Part shown: positions 1-4,538 of the stretch, piece by piece
Numbering within the stretch: position 1 is the first letter of the stretch
How the letters are laid out: each line of letters starts with the position of its first letter
Source: Minisyncoccota bacterium
GTDB taxonomy: Bacteria; Patescibacteriota; Minisyncoccia; Phycocordibacterales; SBAW01
Assembly: GCA_020050775.1 (NCBI GenBank)
Contig: JAGVKC010000031.1
Coordinates: 1 to 5,134 of the forward strand
DNA: 5,134 nucleotides
Direction: 5' to 3'
Translations under genes and position numbers: made by a program
The notes under the pieces: model-generated
Told to the model about the DNA's origin: nothing
Database searches by the model: none
The model's input: only the letters and a program-made list of their open reading frames with translations

Positions 1-946
1 GTAGGCGTCCGAGTATCTGCAGCAGGCGAGGGTCTAGGTTGAGCACACCTACTTCAAACGCTGCTGCCTCGGCCTTTTCTTTGATGATTTTGTTGACGTC
101 TGCTTTTGCTTTTTCTACGGTTTCTTCAATTTTTGCTGGCTGGATGCGGCCGTCGATGATGAGGTTCTCCAGCGCAATGCGAGCTATAGCGCGGCGCAAG
201 GGATCATAGGAAGAAAGCACAATAGAGCCTGGAGTGTCGTCGATAATGACTTCAACGCCTGTTGCGCGCTCGAACGCTTTGATGTTGCGGCCTTCTTTGC
301 CGATAATCTTGCCCTTCAGATCATCGTTAGGAATGGTGATGGCTGTTGCCATGGTGTCAGAGGCAACGGAGTTGCCGAGGCGGTGAATAGACGTAGTGAG
401 GATTTCGCGCGCGCGGCGTTCAAAGCGTTCGTATCCATCGCGCTCAAGTTTGGCGGTGCGCACCATGAAATCTTCTTCACTTTCGCGCTCGATTTCCTGC
501 ATAAGTTCAGTGCGCGCCTGCTCTTTGGAAAGGCCGGCAGCTTTTGCAAGTTCGTCTGCGCGCTCTTTAAGGAGCCCTTCAGCGCGCTCTTTGATTGACT
601 TAACTTCCTCAATCTTCTGTTTAACGGTGTCGACTTCTTGGTCGAGTTCTTTTTGTTTGCGGTCGAGTGTTTCTTCGCGAGCGAATACGCGGTCCTCTGC
701 GCGCAGAACCTTTTCTTCTTTTTCTTTTAGTGCGCTTTCGGCTTCAGCCATTTTTTCGCGCACTACAGTCTCTGCAGCAGCAGTAATGCCTTTCGCTTCT
801 TCGCGCGCGTCCAAAAGCAGGTGTTTTACTTCCTGTTCAATTGAGCCTTTGCGAGATAGTACTAGAAGCCAGCGGAAGACGAACCCGATGACAGCGCCCC
901 CTAGACCTGCGAGGGCCAGAAGAATGAATACAGTTGTTAATGACAT
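1..946 (-). CDS. rny: Ribonuclease Y, N-terminal part (cut by left edge)
   Basis: Membrane-anchored endoribonuclease that initiates mRNA decay. The frame is open from the ATG at 944-946 to the window edge, giving 315 residues of a protein usually near 510-520. Residues 4-31 form an N-terminal membrane helix (TTVFILLALAGLGG onward). Residues 36-190 are a charged Glu/Lys/Arg-rich coiled coil. The KH RNA-binding domain follows, with the GxxG loop in KIIGKEGRNIKAFE (GKEG at 216-219) and the conserved DDTPGSIVLSS stretch from 236. The last visible residues, FEVGVLNLDPRLLQILGRL, match the linker just before the catalytic HD domain, which lies outside the window. The ATG is the only good start: a TAG at 971-973 closes the frame upstream. 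No Shine-Dalgarno sequence is visible; an 8-bp hairpin ends 2 bases before the ATG. It lies downstream of clpP but beyond the clpP terminator, so it is probably a separate transcript. Confidence 0.95.
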   Translation of the reverse strand, partial: MSLTTVFILLALAGLGGAVIGFVFRWLLVLSRKGSIEQEVKHLLLDAREEAKGITAAAETVVREKMAEAESALKEKEEKVLRAEDRVFAREETLDRKQKELDQEVDTVKQKIEEVKSIKERAEGLLKERADELAKAAGLSKEQARTELMQEIERESEEDFMVRTAKLERDGYERFERRAREILTTSIHRLGNSVASDTMATAITIPNDDLKGKIIGKEGRNIKAFERATGVEVIIDDTPGSIVLSSYDPLRRAIARIALENLIIDGRIQPAKIEETVEKAKADVNKIIKEKAEAAAFEVGVLNLDPRLLQILGRL

Positions 947-1122
947 GACGGTTTGGGTTTCCAAACCGCGCTAAGCCCGTTAGAAACGGTTGCTGTGATT
1001 AGAGGACGGAGAGTGTGACCAGGAAGTTTTTCACAGAAAGTTCGTTGGTTAGGGTAGGGCGGAAGGGAAAAGTGACTATTTATTAAAGTTGAGATGTAAC
1101 GTTAAGAACACATCCAGGGTAG
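947..1122 (-). promoter_or_regulatory. rny upstream/leader region with two hairpins
   Basis: This gap between the clpP terminator and the rny start has no gene. Read on the minus strand it holds two adjacent inverted repeats. The one nearest the ATG is a perfect 8-bp stem (949-956 with 961-968, CGGTTTGG/CCAAACCG) with a 4-base loop. The other is a 5-bp stem (977-981 with 985-989) that extends by three more pairs (974-976 with 992-994) across a 2-base bulge. A TTTAAT hexamer (complement of 1082-1087) could be a -10 box, but I see no convincing -35 for it. The proximal hairpin occupies the place where a ribosome binding site would be expected. A role in controlling rny translation or stability is inference. 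Confidence 0.45.
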
Positions 1123-1164
1123 CAAAAAGCCCCGTTTGGCGCAAACTACCGCCAGACGGGGCTT
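1123..1164 (-). terminator. Intrinsic terminator of clpP
   Basis: On the minus strand, 14 bases after the clpP stop codon, a GC-rich hairpin forms: 1127-1141 pairs with 1150-1164 (15 pairs, one G-U) around an 8-base loop. It runs into five T residues (complement of 1124-1128). The plus direction has no T run after the stem, so it should act only on clpP transcripts and separate clpP from rny. Confidence 0.9.
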
Positions 1165-1178
1165 GTAGGAGAGTCTTG

Positions 1179-1805
1179 TTACTTCTTAGCGACCGCTGCT
1201 GCGGCTTTGGAGGTGAAAATATCGTCTATGATGCCGTATTTCTTAGCTTCATCGGCCATCATGAAGTAGTCGCGTTCGACGTCTTTCTCAATGCGTTCCA
1301 GCGGCTGACCCGTTGCCTTGGAGAGTATTTTGTTTAAGCGATCGCGAGTTGCGATGATGTGCTTTGCAGTAATCTCGATGTCAGTTGCCTGGCCCTGCGC
1401 GCCACCCCATGGCTGGTGGATCATCACTTCTGCATTTGGGAGTGCAAAACGTTTACCCTTAGCACCGGTTGCAAGCACAACGGCTGCGGCTGAAGCTGCA
1501 ATACCAACGCATACAGTTGCAACGTCCGGCTTGATGTAGTTCATGGTGTCGACAATTGCCAAGCCTGCGGTAACAGCACCGCCCGGAGAGTTCACGTAGA
1601 GCTGGATGTCTTTCTTTGGGTCCTCAGATTCAAGGAAGAGAAGCTGCGCAATAATAAGATTCGCCATATGATCCTCGATAGGACCAGATAGGAAAATGAT
1701 GCGCTCTTTTAGAAGGCGCGAATAAATATCGAACGCGCGTTCACCAAAAGGCGACTTCTCAATGACCATGGGCACCAACTGAGCGAATTCTCTTGAGTCT
1801 TTCAT
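1179..1805 (-). CDS. clpP: ATP-dependent Clp protease proteolytic subunit ClpP
   Basis: Cytoplasmic serine peptidase that forms a tetradecameric barrel and degrades proteins fed by a Clp ATPase. At 208 residues it has the usual family length. The catalytic triad is complete: Ser105 in [10 protein letters not shown], His130 in [13 protein letters not shown] and Asp179 in VERDYF, with the spacing of E. coli ClpP. The oxyanion-loop motif NSPGG is at 72-76. The handle helix region [12 protein letters not shown] and the C-terminal YGIIDDIFT are also typical. In most ClpPs the residues after the serine are Met-Gly; here they are Ala-Ala, a mild variation. The start is the ATG at 1803-1805, 8 residues before the LVPMVIE segment that begins many ClpPs. 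No Shine-Dalgarno sequence precedes it. It stands alone between its own promoter region and terminator; no clpX is in view. Confidence 0.98.
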   Translation of the reverse strand: MKDSREFAQLVPMVIEKSPFGERAFDIYSRLLKERIIFLSGPIEDHMANLIIAQLLFLESEDPKKDIQLYVNSPGGAVTAGLAIVDTMNYIKPDVATVCVGIAASAAAVVLATGAKGKRFALPNAEVMIHQPWGGAQGQATDIEITAKHIIATRDRLNKILSKATGQPLERIEKDVERDYFMMADEAKKYGIIDDIFTSKAAAAVAKK

Positions 1806-1816
1806 AGATGTTAAAA

Positions 1817-1853
1817 ACTATAGCAAAATAAGGCCTTTTGGAGCACTTGACAA
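1817..1853 (-). promoter_or_regulatory. Candidate clpP promoter (divergent, very short leader)
   Basis: Two overlapping solutions read toward clpP. One is TTGTCA (complement of 1848-1853), 17 bases, then TATTTT (complement of 1825-1830). The other is an extended -10, TGCTATAGT (complement of 1817-1825), with a poor -35. Either would start transcription only about 5-12 bases before the clpP ATG, which fits the absence of a ribosome binding site. The TTGTCA box overlaps the -35 of the opposing consensus promoter at 1847-1875. Confidence 0.5.
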
Positions 1854-1875
1854 TGTTACTCATAAGGTGTATAAT
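1847..1875 (+). promoter_or_regulatory. Consensus sigma70-type promoter
   Basis: TTGACA at 1847-1852 and TATAAT at 1870-1875 are both exact consensus and separated by exactly 17 bases. Transcription would start near 1882, about 29 bases before the small membrane gene at 1911. This is the strongest promoter in the window. It is divergent from clpP and shares its -35 bases with the candidate clpP promoter on the other strand. Confidence 0.88.
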
Positions 1876-1910
1876 ATAGAAGAATAGATCTTCACATCTT
1901 GGGGGCTTCG

Positions 1911-2243
1911 ATGTTCAATCGATTCAATCGCTACATCAATACGATTACGAACCCTTGGGTTCGTGCCTTCTTGCGAGCAGTGTATTACCTCGCACGAGGA
2001 ATCAGCGCTCTCATCAGGAATGTCGCTGTACTAATACTTAAGGCGGCGGGAGGATTCTTTGGAAAACTCTTTCGCGGCAAAGTTACGGTAGTGCTCGCAA
2101 AGGTTGCTGCATTCCTCATTCTGTTAGGCGGCTTCTTTGCCTGGCTCGGACTTGAGTCGGTTGGCGGCCCGCTCATCCTGATGTCGTTCTTTCCGATCTT
2201 CGGAATCGGCATCAGCATGATGTTTCGGAACGTGCTGCGTTGA
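1911..2243 (+). CDS. Small, strongly basic membrane protein of unknown function
   Basis: I do not recognise this 110-residue protein. It has 13 Arg/Lys against one acidic residue (Glu82). Residues 1-36 look amphipathic and Arg-rich (MFNRFNRYIN, RAFLRAVYYLARG). Hydrophobic segments lie at about 37-50, 58-81 and 84-104, the last two being likely transmembrane helices joined by a short LESVGG turn. The ATG at 1911 is preferred because GGGGG (1901-1905) lies 5 bases upstream and the promoter would start the message near 1882. An in-frame TTG at 1899 would add four residues but has no ribosome binding site. The gene has its own consensus promoter and its own terminator 7 bases after the stop, so it is a single-gene unit and probably well transcribed. 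The many Arg residues near the N-terminus could bind lipid head groups or nucleic acid; this is speculation. Confidence 0.8.
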   Translation: MFNRFNRYINTITNPWVRAFLRAVYYLARGISALIRNVAVLILKAAGGFFGKLFRGKVTVVLAKVAAFLILLGGFFAWLGLESVGGPLILMSFFPIFGIGISMMFRNVLR

Positions 2244-2250
2244 AACAGTA

Positions 2251-2281
2251 AGGCGGGGTTGCAATGCAACCCCGCCTTTTT
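2251..2281 (+). terminator. Intrinsic terminator of the 110-residue membrane gene
   Basis: A nearly perfect palindrome, centred at 2264, pairs 2251-2262 with 2266-2277 (core GGCGGGGTTGC with GCAACCCCGCC) and runs into TTTTT at 2277-2281. It begins 7 bases after the TGA stop. No T run follows on the opposite strand. Confidence 0.93.
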
Positions 2282-2300
2282 ACTTACCCACAGAGCTGTC

Positions 2301-2329
2301 TTGTGCCGCCGTCTGAACAGTGTTCTTAT
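2301..2329 (+). promoter_or_regulatory. Possible weak promoter for the 67-residue membrane gene
   Basis: TTGTGC (2301-2306), 17 bases, then TCTTAT (2324-2329), preceded by TG at 2321-2322 as in an extended -10. TATATA at 2327-2332 is an alternative -10 box. The matches are modest. Position supports it: the gene downstream lies between two terminators and needs a promoter here. It would give a leader of about 100 bases. Confidence 0.35.
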
Positions 2330-2341
2330 ATAGGAGACAGG

Positions 2342-2416
2342 GCGGTGGCTTAACCGCTCCCACCTTAACTGAACGGATGTCCGTTCTTTGTTCAACCGCG
2401 TTCCGCATCCCGCGGT
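2342..2416 (+). promoter_or_regulatory. Three-hairpin leader before the 67-residue membrane gene
   Basis: Three inverted repeats lie in a row between the candidate promoter and the ribosome binding site. GCGGT (2342-2346) pairs with ACCGC (2353-2357). GAACGGA (2371-2377) pairs with TCCGTTC (2380-2386), a dyad with a 2-base centre that could also be a protein operator. ACCGCG (2395-2400) pairs with CGCGGT (2411-2416). The first and third stems share the same GCGGT/ACCGC arms, so they could swap partners. I recognise no known riboswitch class. A regulatory role is inference. Confidence 0.35.
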
Positions 2417-2440
2417 ACGCTCACTCAAATGGAGATTGCT

Positions 2441-2644
2441 ATGACTGGCATGAAATACTTTCTCACTGTGTTGGCCTTTAGCCTTCTGGTGGCTCTCACT
2501 CTCGCCATTATTGTGTTGGCGGGTGGCTTTGACTGGAATTCGGTGGAAATGTGGGGAGCTAAGATCGTCGGTGCGATCGCAGTATCCCTTTTTTCTTGGT
2601 GCTCTACCAAGGAATATTTCAAGCAGGACACCGTCTCTGCTTGA
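2441..2644 (+). CDS. Small two-helix membrane protein of unknown function
   Basis: This 67-residue protein is not recognised. It has a first hydrophobic helix at about 5-28 (KYFLTVLAFSLLVALTLAII), a short polar loop FDWNSVEMWG at 30-39, a second helix at about 40-54 (AKIVGAIAVSLFSWC), and a polar tail ending KEYFKQDTVSA. The start is set by GGAG at 2431-2434, which lies 6 bases before the ATG at 2441. An in-frame ATG at 2429 overlaps that site and would add only MEIA. The gene stands alone between two terminators. The first helix could instead be read as a signal peptide, but there is no clear cleavage site. Three aromatic residues (Phe30, Trp32, Trp38) flank the loop, as expected at a membrane interface. 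Confidence 0.72.
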   Translation: MTGMKYFLTVLAFSLLVALTLAIIVLAGGFDWNSVEMWGAKIVGAIAVSLFSWCSTKEYFKQDTVSA

Positions 2645-2646
2645 GA

Positions 2647-2660
2647 GGCACTTCGGTGTC
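2647..2660 (+). other. UUCG-capped hairpin just after the stop codon
   Basis: GGCAC (2647-2651) pairs with GTGTC (2656-2660, one G-U) around a TTCG loop, giving a very stable tetraloop hairpin 2 bases after the TGA. It sits one base before the terminator hairpin, which has the same TTCG loop. It may protect the 3' end of the mRNA or help the terminator. Confidence 0.5.
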
Positions 2661-2661
2661 G

Positions 2662-2691
2662 AAAGCCCTGGACTTCGGTCTGGGGCTTTTT
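2662..2691 (+). terminator. Intrinsic terminator with UUCG tetraloop
   Basis: AAAGCCCTGGAC (2662-2673) pairs with 2678-2689 (12 pairs, two of them G-U) around a TTCG tetraloop, then runs into TTTTT at 2687-2691. It ends the 67-residue membrane gene. Confidence 0.92.
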
Positions 2692-2692
2692 C

Positions 2693-2721
2693 TTAACATT
2701 TTCATGTTTGTAGGGTATGGT
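2693..2721 (+). promoter_or_regulatory. Promoter for the 70-residue membrane gene
   Basis: TTAACA (2693-2698, five of six consensus bases), a 17-base spacer, then TATGGT (2716-2721, four of six). It begins right after the preceding terminator. Transcription would start near 2728, about 34 bases before the ATG at 2762. Confidence 0.6.
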
Positions 2722-2761
2722 GTTTTTAGACGTTCTTCAGCAAATAGAAAAGGGGATTCCT

Positions 2762-2974
2762 ATGCTTGGCAGATCTATTGGTGTAGCTGTAATCGGGGCG
2801 CTGTACCTTCTTGAACAGACCATCGGGCTTCTAGTGGCATTCGTCATGTTTGTCATTGGGCCTCGTACGGCCCTCTGCATTCTTGTTGCAGTAATTGCCG
2901 CACAGTATTTCGGCCACATCGACCTCTACCCATATTGGGTTTCAGCTTGGACATGGATAACCTCGTTCTTCTGA
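2762..2974 (+). CDS. Small hydrophobic membrane protein of unknown function
   Basis: This 70-residue protein is not recognised and is hydrophobic almost throughout. Likely helices are at about 5-32 (SIGVAVIGALYLLEQTIGLL onward, interrupted by Glu18) and 36-50 (TALCILVAVIAAQYF), separated by a GPR turn at 33-35. The C-terminal part, HIDLYPYWVSAWTWITSFF, is rich in Trp and Tyr and probably lies at the membrane interface. The start is chosen for its strong ribosome binding site, AGGGG at 2751-2755, 6 bases before the ATG. An upstream in-frame ATG at 2717 overlaps the predicted -10 box and has no ribosome binding site, so it is unlikely. It has its own promoter and a terminator shared with the converging tig gene. 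Its layout matches the two small genes to its left, but I see no shared protein sequence. Confidence 0.75.
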   Translation: MLGRSIGVAVIGALYLLEQTIGLLVAFVMFVIGPRTALCILVAVIAAQYFGHIDLYPYWVSAWTWITSFF

Positions 2975-2984
2975 ATCTGATACG

Positions 2985-3012
2985 AAAAACACCGCCTTGG
3001 CGGTGTTTTTTT
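2985..3012. terminator. Bidirectional terminator between the 70-residue gene and tig
   Basis: A perfect inverted repeat, ACACCGCC (2989-2996) with GGCGGTGT (2999-3006), is flanked by AAAAA at 2985-2988 and beyond on the left and TTTTTT at 3007-3012 on the right. Both strands therefore see a GC-rich hairpin followed by a T run. It lies between convergent stop codons at 2974 (plus) and 3015 (minus), so it probably serves both genes. Confidence 0.93.
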
Positions 3013-3014
3013 AT

Positions 3015-4109
3015 TTATTTCTTTTCTTCAGTTTTGTCCTCCACATTTCCTTCCAGAAGGCGCAGGATTTTTTCGTTGCGCAGCACGGTTTCTATGTGTA
3101 TGCGCAGAAGGTCAGGTTTTGCGTCCGGGAAGTGCTCGAGCGCATGCTTCATTTCTGCATCTACTGCTTCTTTTTCTGCTTCTATCTTTTCTTCCTCACC
3201 GATTTTATTAAGTGTGAGCTGCAGTTTGGCGCGCTTGGTAGCTTGCTCGCGGAATTCATTGCGAACACCTTCTTCAGTTTTATTTGAGTGTTTAAGGTAG
3301 TCTTCGAACTTCAAGCCCATGCGCTCGATGTCTTCGCGCATCTGGGACATTATTTTTTCCAGTTCGCTTTCTACAAAAAGGCGTGGCACCGCAAGCGTAA
3401 CTTTTTCCAGAAGTGCTTCGACAATGCGGTTGCGTCGAACGTCGCGTGCGGCGCGCTTCTTTTCTTCGCCTATGCCTTTCTGAATCTGCTCCCTCAGCGC
3501 TTCTAGGGTTTCGAACGCGCCGACAGATTTAGCAAATTCGTCATTGAGTTCTGGAAGCACCGGCTCGACGCCTTCAAGTACTGGCTTTGGCGCGCGCGCT
3601 TTGCGCAGCGACTGGAGCATCTGGTTCATTTCTTCTTCGGTTGCAGGAGCAGCAGTTTCAAGGACGATATTTTCGCCAGTTGTTTTCCAGTTCTTAGGAA
3701 GTGTAACTGTAGGGTAGAGGGTTACGCGGATAGCGAGACCTATTGGGTTTCCTGCTGCGAGTTTAGTGATGCGAATGTCCGGGCGGCCAACGGCATCTAT
3801 TTTCTGCTCCATTACGAGTTCTGGGTAGAAGTCGCGAATAAAGAGCTCAGCAGCTTCTTCAAGTACTGCAAGTTCGCCTACTTTTTTTATAGCGATGTCC
3901 GCTGGCACATGACCTTTGCGAAAGCCGGGAAGGTCAAGGTGCTCAGCTATATGCCCAAGTGCGGCGGTTTTATATCCTTCTACTTCTTCAAACGGCACAT
4001 CGCCCACAAGCTCCACCTCTGATTCGGGGAGTTCTTTACGTGTAAAATTTTTTGCGATTACTGACCAGTTATTTTTTGCAGCTGCCGCTGCTCGCCCGGA
4101 TGTTTCCAT
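3015..4109 (-). CDS. tig: Trigger factor lacking the PPIase domain
   Basis: Ribosome-associated chaperone that shields nascent chains. The ribosome-docking signature GFRKGHVP is at residues 62-69. The N-domain ends around LAIRVTLYPTVTLPKNWK (125-142). A linker with EEEMNQMLQSLRKARA then leads straight into LPELNDEFAKSVG (185-197), which in E. coli follows the FKBP-type PPIase domain. That domain, about 100 residues, is absent, which explains 364 residues instead of about 430. The rest is the helical C-terminal chaperone domain with a Lys/Glu tail. In E. coli the PPIase domain is dispensable for chaperone activity. The ATG at 4107-4109 is the only canonical start before the conserved region; it gives about 20 extra residues (METSGRAAAAAKNN) before the usual N-terminus. 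It has no Shine-Dalgarno sequence and lies inside a hairpin. It is the last gene of a probable three-gene operon, 29 bases after the membrane protein gene. Confidence 0.95.
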   Translation of the reverse strand: METSGRAAAAAKNNWSVIAKNFTRKELPESEVELVGDVPFEEVEGYKTAALGHIAEHLDLPGFRKGHVPADIAIKKVGELAVLEEAAELFIRDFYPELVMEQKIDAVGRPDIRITKLAAGNPIGLAIRVTLYPTVTLPKNWKTTGENIVLETAAPATEEEMNQMLQSLRKARAPKPVLEGVEPVLPELNDEFAKSVGAFETLEALREQIQKGIGEEKKRAARDVRRNRIVEALLEKVTLAVPRLFVESELEKIMSQMREDIERMGLKFEDYLKHSNKTEEGVRNEFREQATKRAKLQLTLNKIGEEEKIEAEKEAVDAEMKHALEHFPDAKPDLLRIHIETVLRNEKILRLLEGNVEDKTEEKK

Positions 4110-4126
4110 TCGGGCGATAGTAGCAG
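4088..4126 (-). promoter_or_regulatory. Hairpin enclosing the tig start codon
   Basis: On the minus-strand RNA, TCGCCCG (complement of 4111-4117) pairs perfectly with CGGGCGA (complement of 4092-4098). After one A-C mismatch, the start codon AUG (4109-4107) pairs with CAU (4102-4100), closing a GAAA tetraloop. A further CTGC/GCAG outer stem (4123-4126 with 4088-4091) forms across a 5-base bulge. The AUG would be buried unless the hairpin is opened, for example by a ribosome finishing the upstream gene. No T run follows, so it is not a normal terminator. Confidence 0.5.
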
Positions 4127-4138
4127 GTTTTTGTTATT

Positions 4139-4516
4139 TTAGAAAGAGTTTTCTAGATTCTGCGCGTCGGAGTCTAGGTTTCCTGTCTGCGTTGCCTCAA
4201 GTTCTGCTTCAATGTCTGCAACTTGGTCTGAACCGCTTGTTTGCTGCAGCGCCTGTGTTTGCGCGTCTAGAGCAGCAGCGTCGCGAGCCTTTTCCTGCTC
4301 AAGGTAGAAGTATGTGCCGCCTGCAATGAGCACTGCGACGATAATAACTACGCCAGCTATTGGGCCCCACGCGCTTCCAGAAGAAGTTGGGGTGACTGGC
4401 GTGTTTTGCGTAACTGGCGCCACAGGAGCTGCGGGCGCCGAAGGTGCAACTGGTGCTGCCGGAGCGACTGCTGCAGGGACTGCCGGTACGGGGTTTTGAG
4501 AAGGAGTAGTGTCCAT
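4139..4516 (-). CDS. Single-pass membrane protein with Ala/Pro-rich N-terminus
   Basis: Hypothetical protein of 125 residues. Residues 1-46 are a low-complexity Pro/Ala/Val stretch with PAAPVAP-like repeats. One clear transmembrane helix lies at about 51-72 (GPIAGVVIIVAVLIAGGTYF). The remaining residues are polar and acidic (SDQVADIEAELEATQTGNLD). The lack of positive charge before the helix and KAR just after its Glu-Gln make topology hard to call. Small proteins with this plan (disordered Pro/Ala arm, one helix, acidic tail with IEAEL and NLD) recur, to my recollection, in Parcubacteria-type genomes, but I know of no assigned function. The gene lies 22 bases after the repeat-protein gene and 29 bases before tig on the same strand, so the three are probably co-transcribed. 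It may be a membrane partner of the coiled-coil protein; this is only inferred from adjacency. No Shine-Dalgarno sequence precedes the ATG at 4514-4516. Confidence 0.82.
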   Translation of the reverse strand: MDTTPSQNPVPAVPAAVAPAAPVAPSAPAAPVAPVTQNTPVTPTSSGSAWGPIAGVVIIVAVLIAGGTYFYLEQEKARDAAALDAQTQALQQTSGSDQVADIEAELEATQTGNLDSDAQNLENSF

Positions 4517-4537
4517 AATACTAAGTCTTAGGTATTA
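4516..4537 (-). repeat. Imperfect palindrome filling an intergenic gap
   Basis: The 22 bases between the repeat-protein stop codon and the membrane-protein ATG form an AT-rich inverted repeat: CTAAG (4521-4525) with CTTAG (4527-4531), extended by AATA (4517-4520) with TATT (4533-4536) across one bulged G. The hairpin would reach the start codon. It could be an operator or a weak RNA structure; there is no T run. Confidence 0.35.
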
Positions 4538-4538
4538 A

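Noticed and set aside
396..974. Long plus-strand frame of 192 codons opposite rny
   Set aside because: It is antisense to a clear RNase Y, is Ser/Arg-rich low complexity, and has no ribosome binding site or promoter.
1097..1104. TAACGTTA palindrome as an operator
   Set aside because: An isolated 8-base palindrome is expected by chance at this length.
1899..1910. TTG start adding four residues to the 110-residue membrane protein
   Set aside because: No ribosome binding site precedes it, while GGGGG is well placed for the ATG at 1911.
2345..2353. Mini leader ORF GTG-GCT-TAA after AGGAG at 2332-2336
   Set aside because: Two codons with an 8-base spacing can arise by chance; there is no supporting evidence.
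2371..2386. SOS (LexA) box, because of the GAAC...GTTC arms
   Set aside because: The spacing between GAAC and GTTC is 8 bases, not the 4 of the Gram-positive type box.
1985..2428. Minus-strand frame of 147 codons
   Set aside because: It crosses the plus-strand terminator and a structured leader, has unnatural composition, and opposes a frame with a consensus promoter and membrane pattern.
2377..2481. Leader peptide of 34 codons overlapping the 67-residue gene
   Set aside because: No ribosome binding site, overlaps the real gene in another frame, and has ordinary shadow composition.
2717..2761. Upstream ATG adding 15 residues to the 70-residue membrane protein
   Set aside because: It overlaps the predicted -10 box and lacks a ribosome binding site; AGGGG serves the ATG at 2762.
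3916..4329. Plus-strand frame of 137 codons spanning the tig start
   Set aside because: It is antisense to tig and the membrane protein gene and has no start signals.
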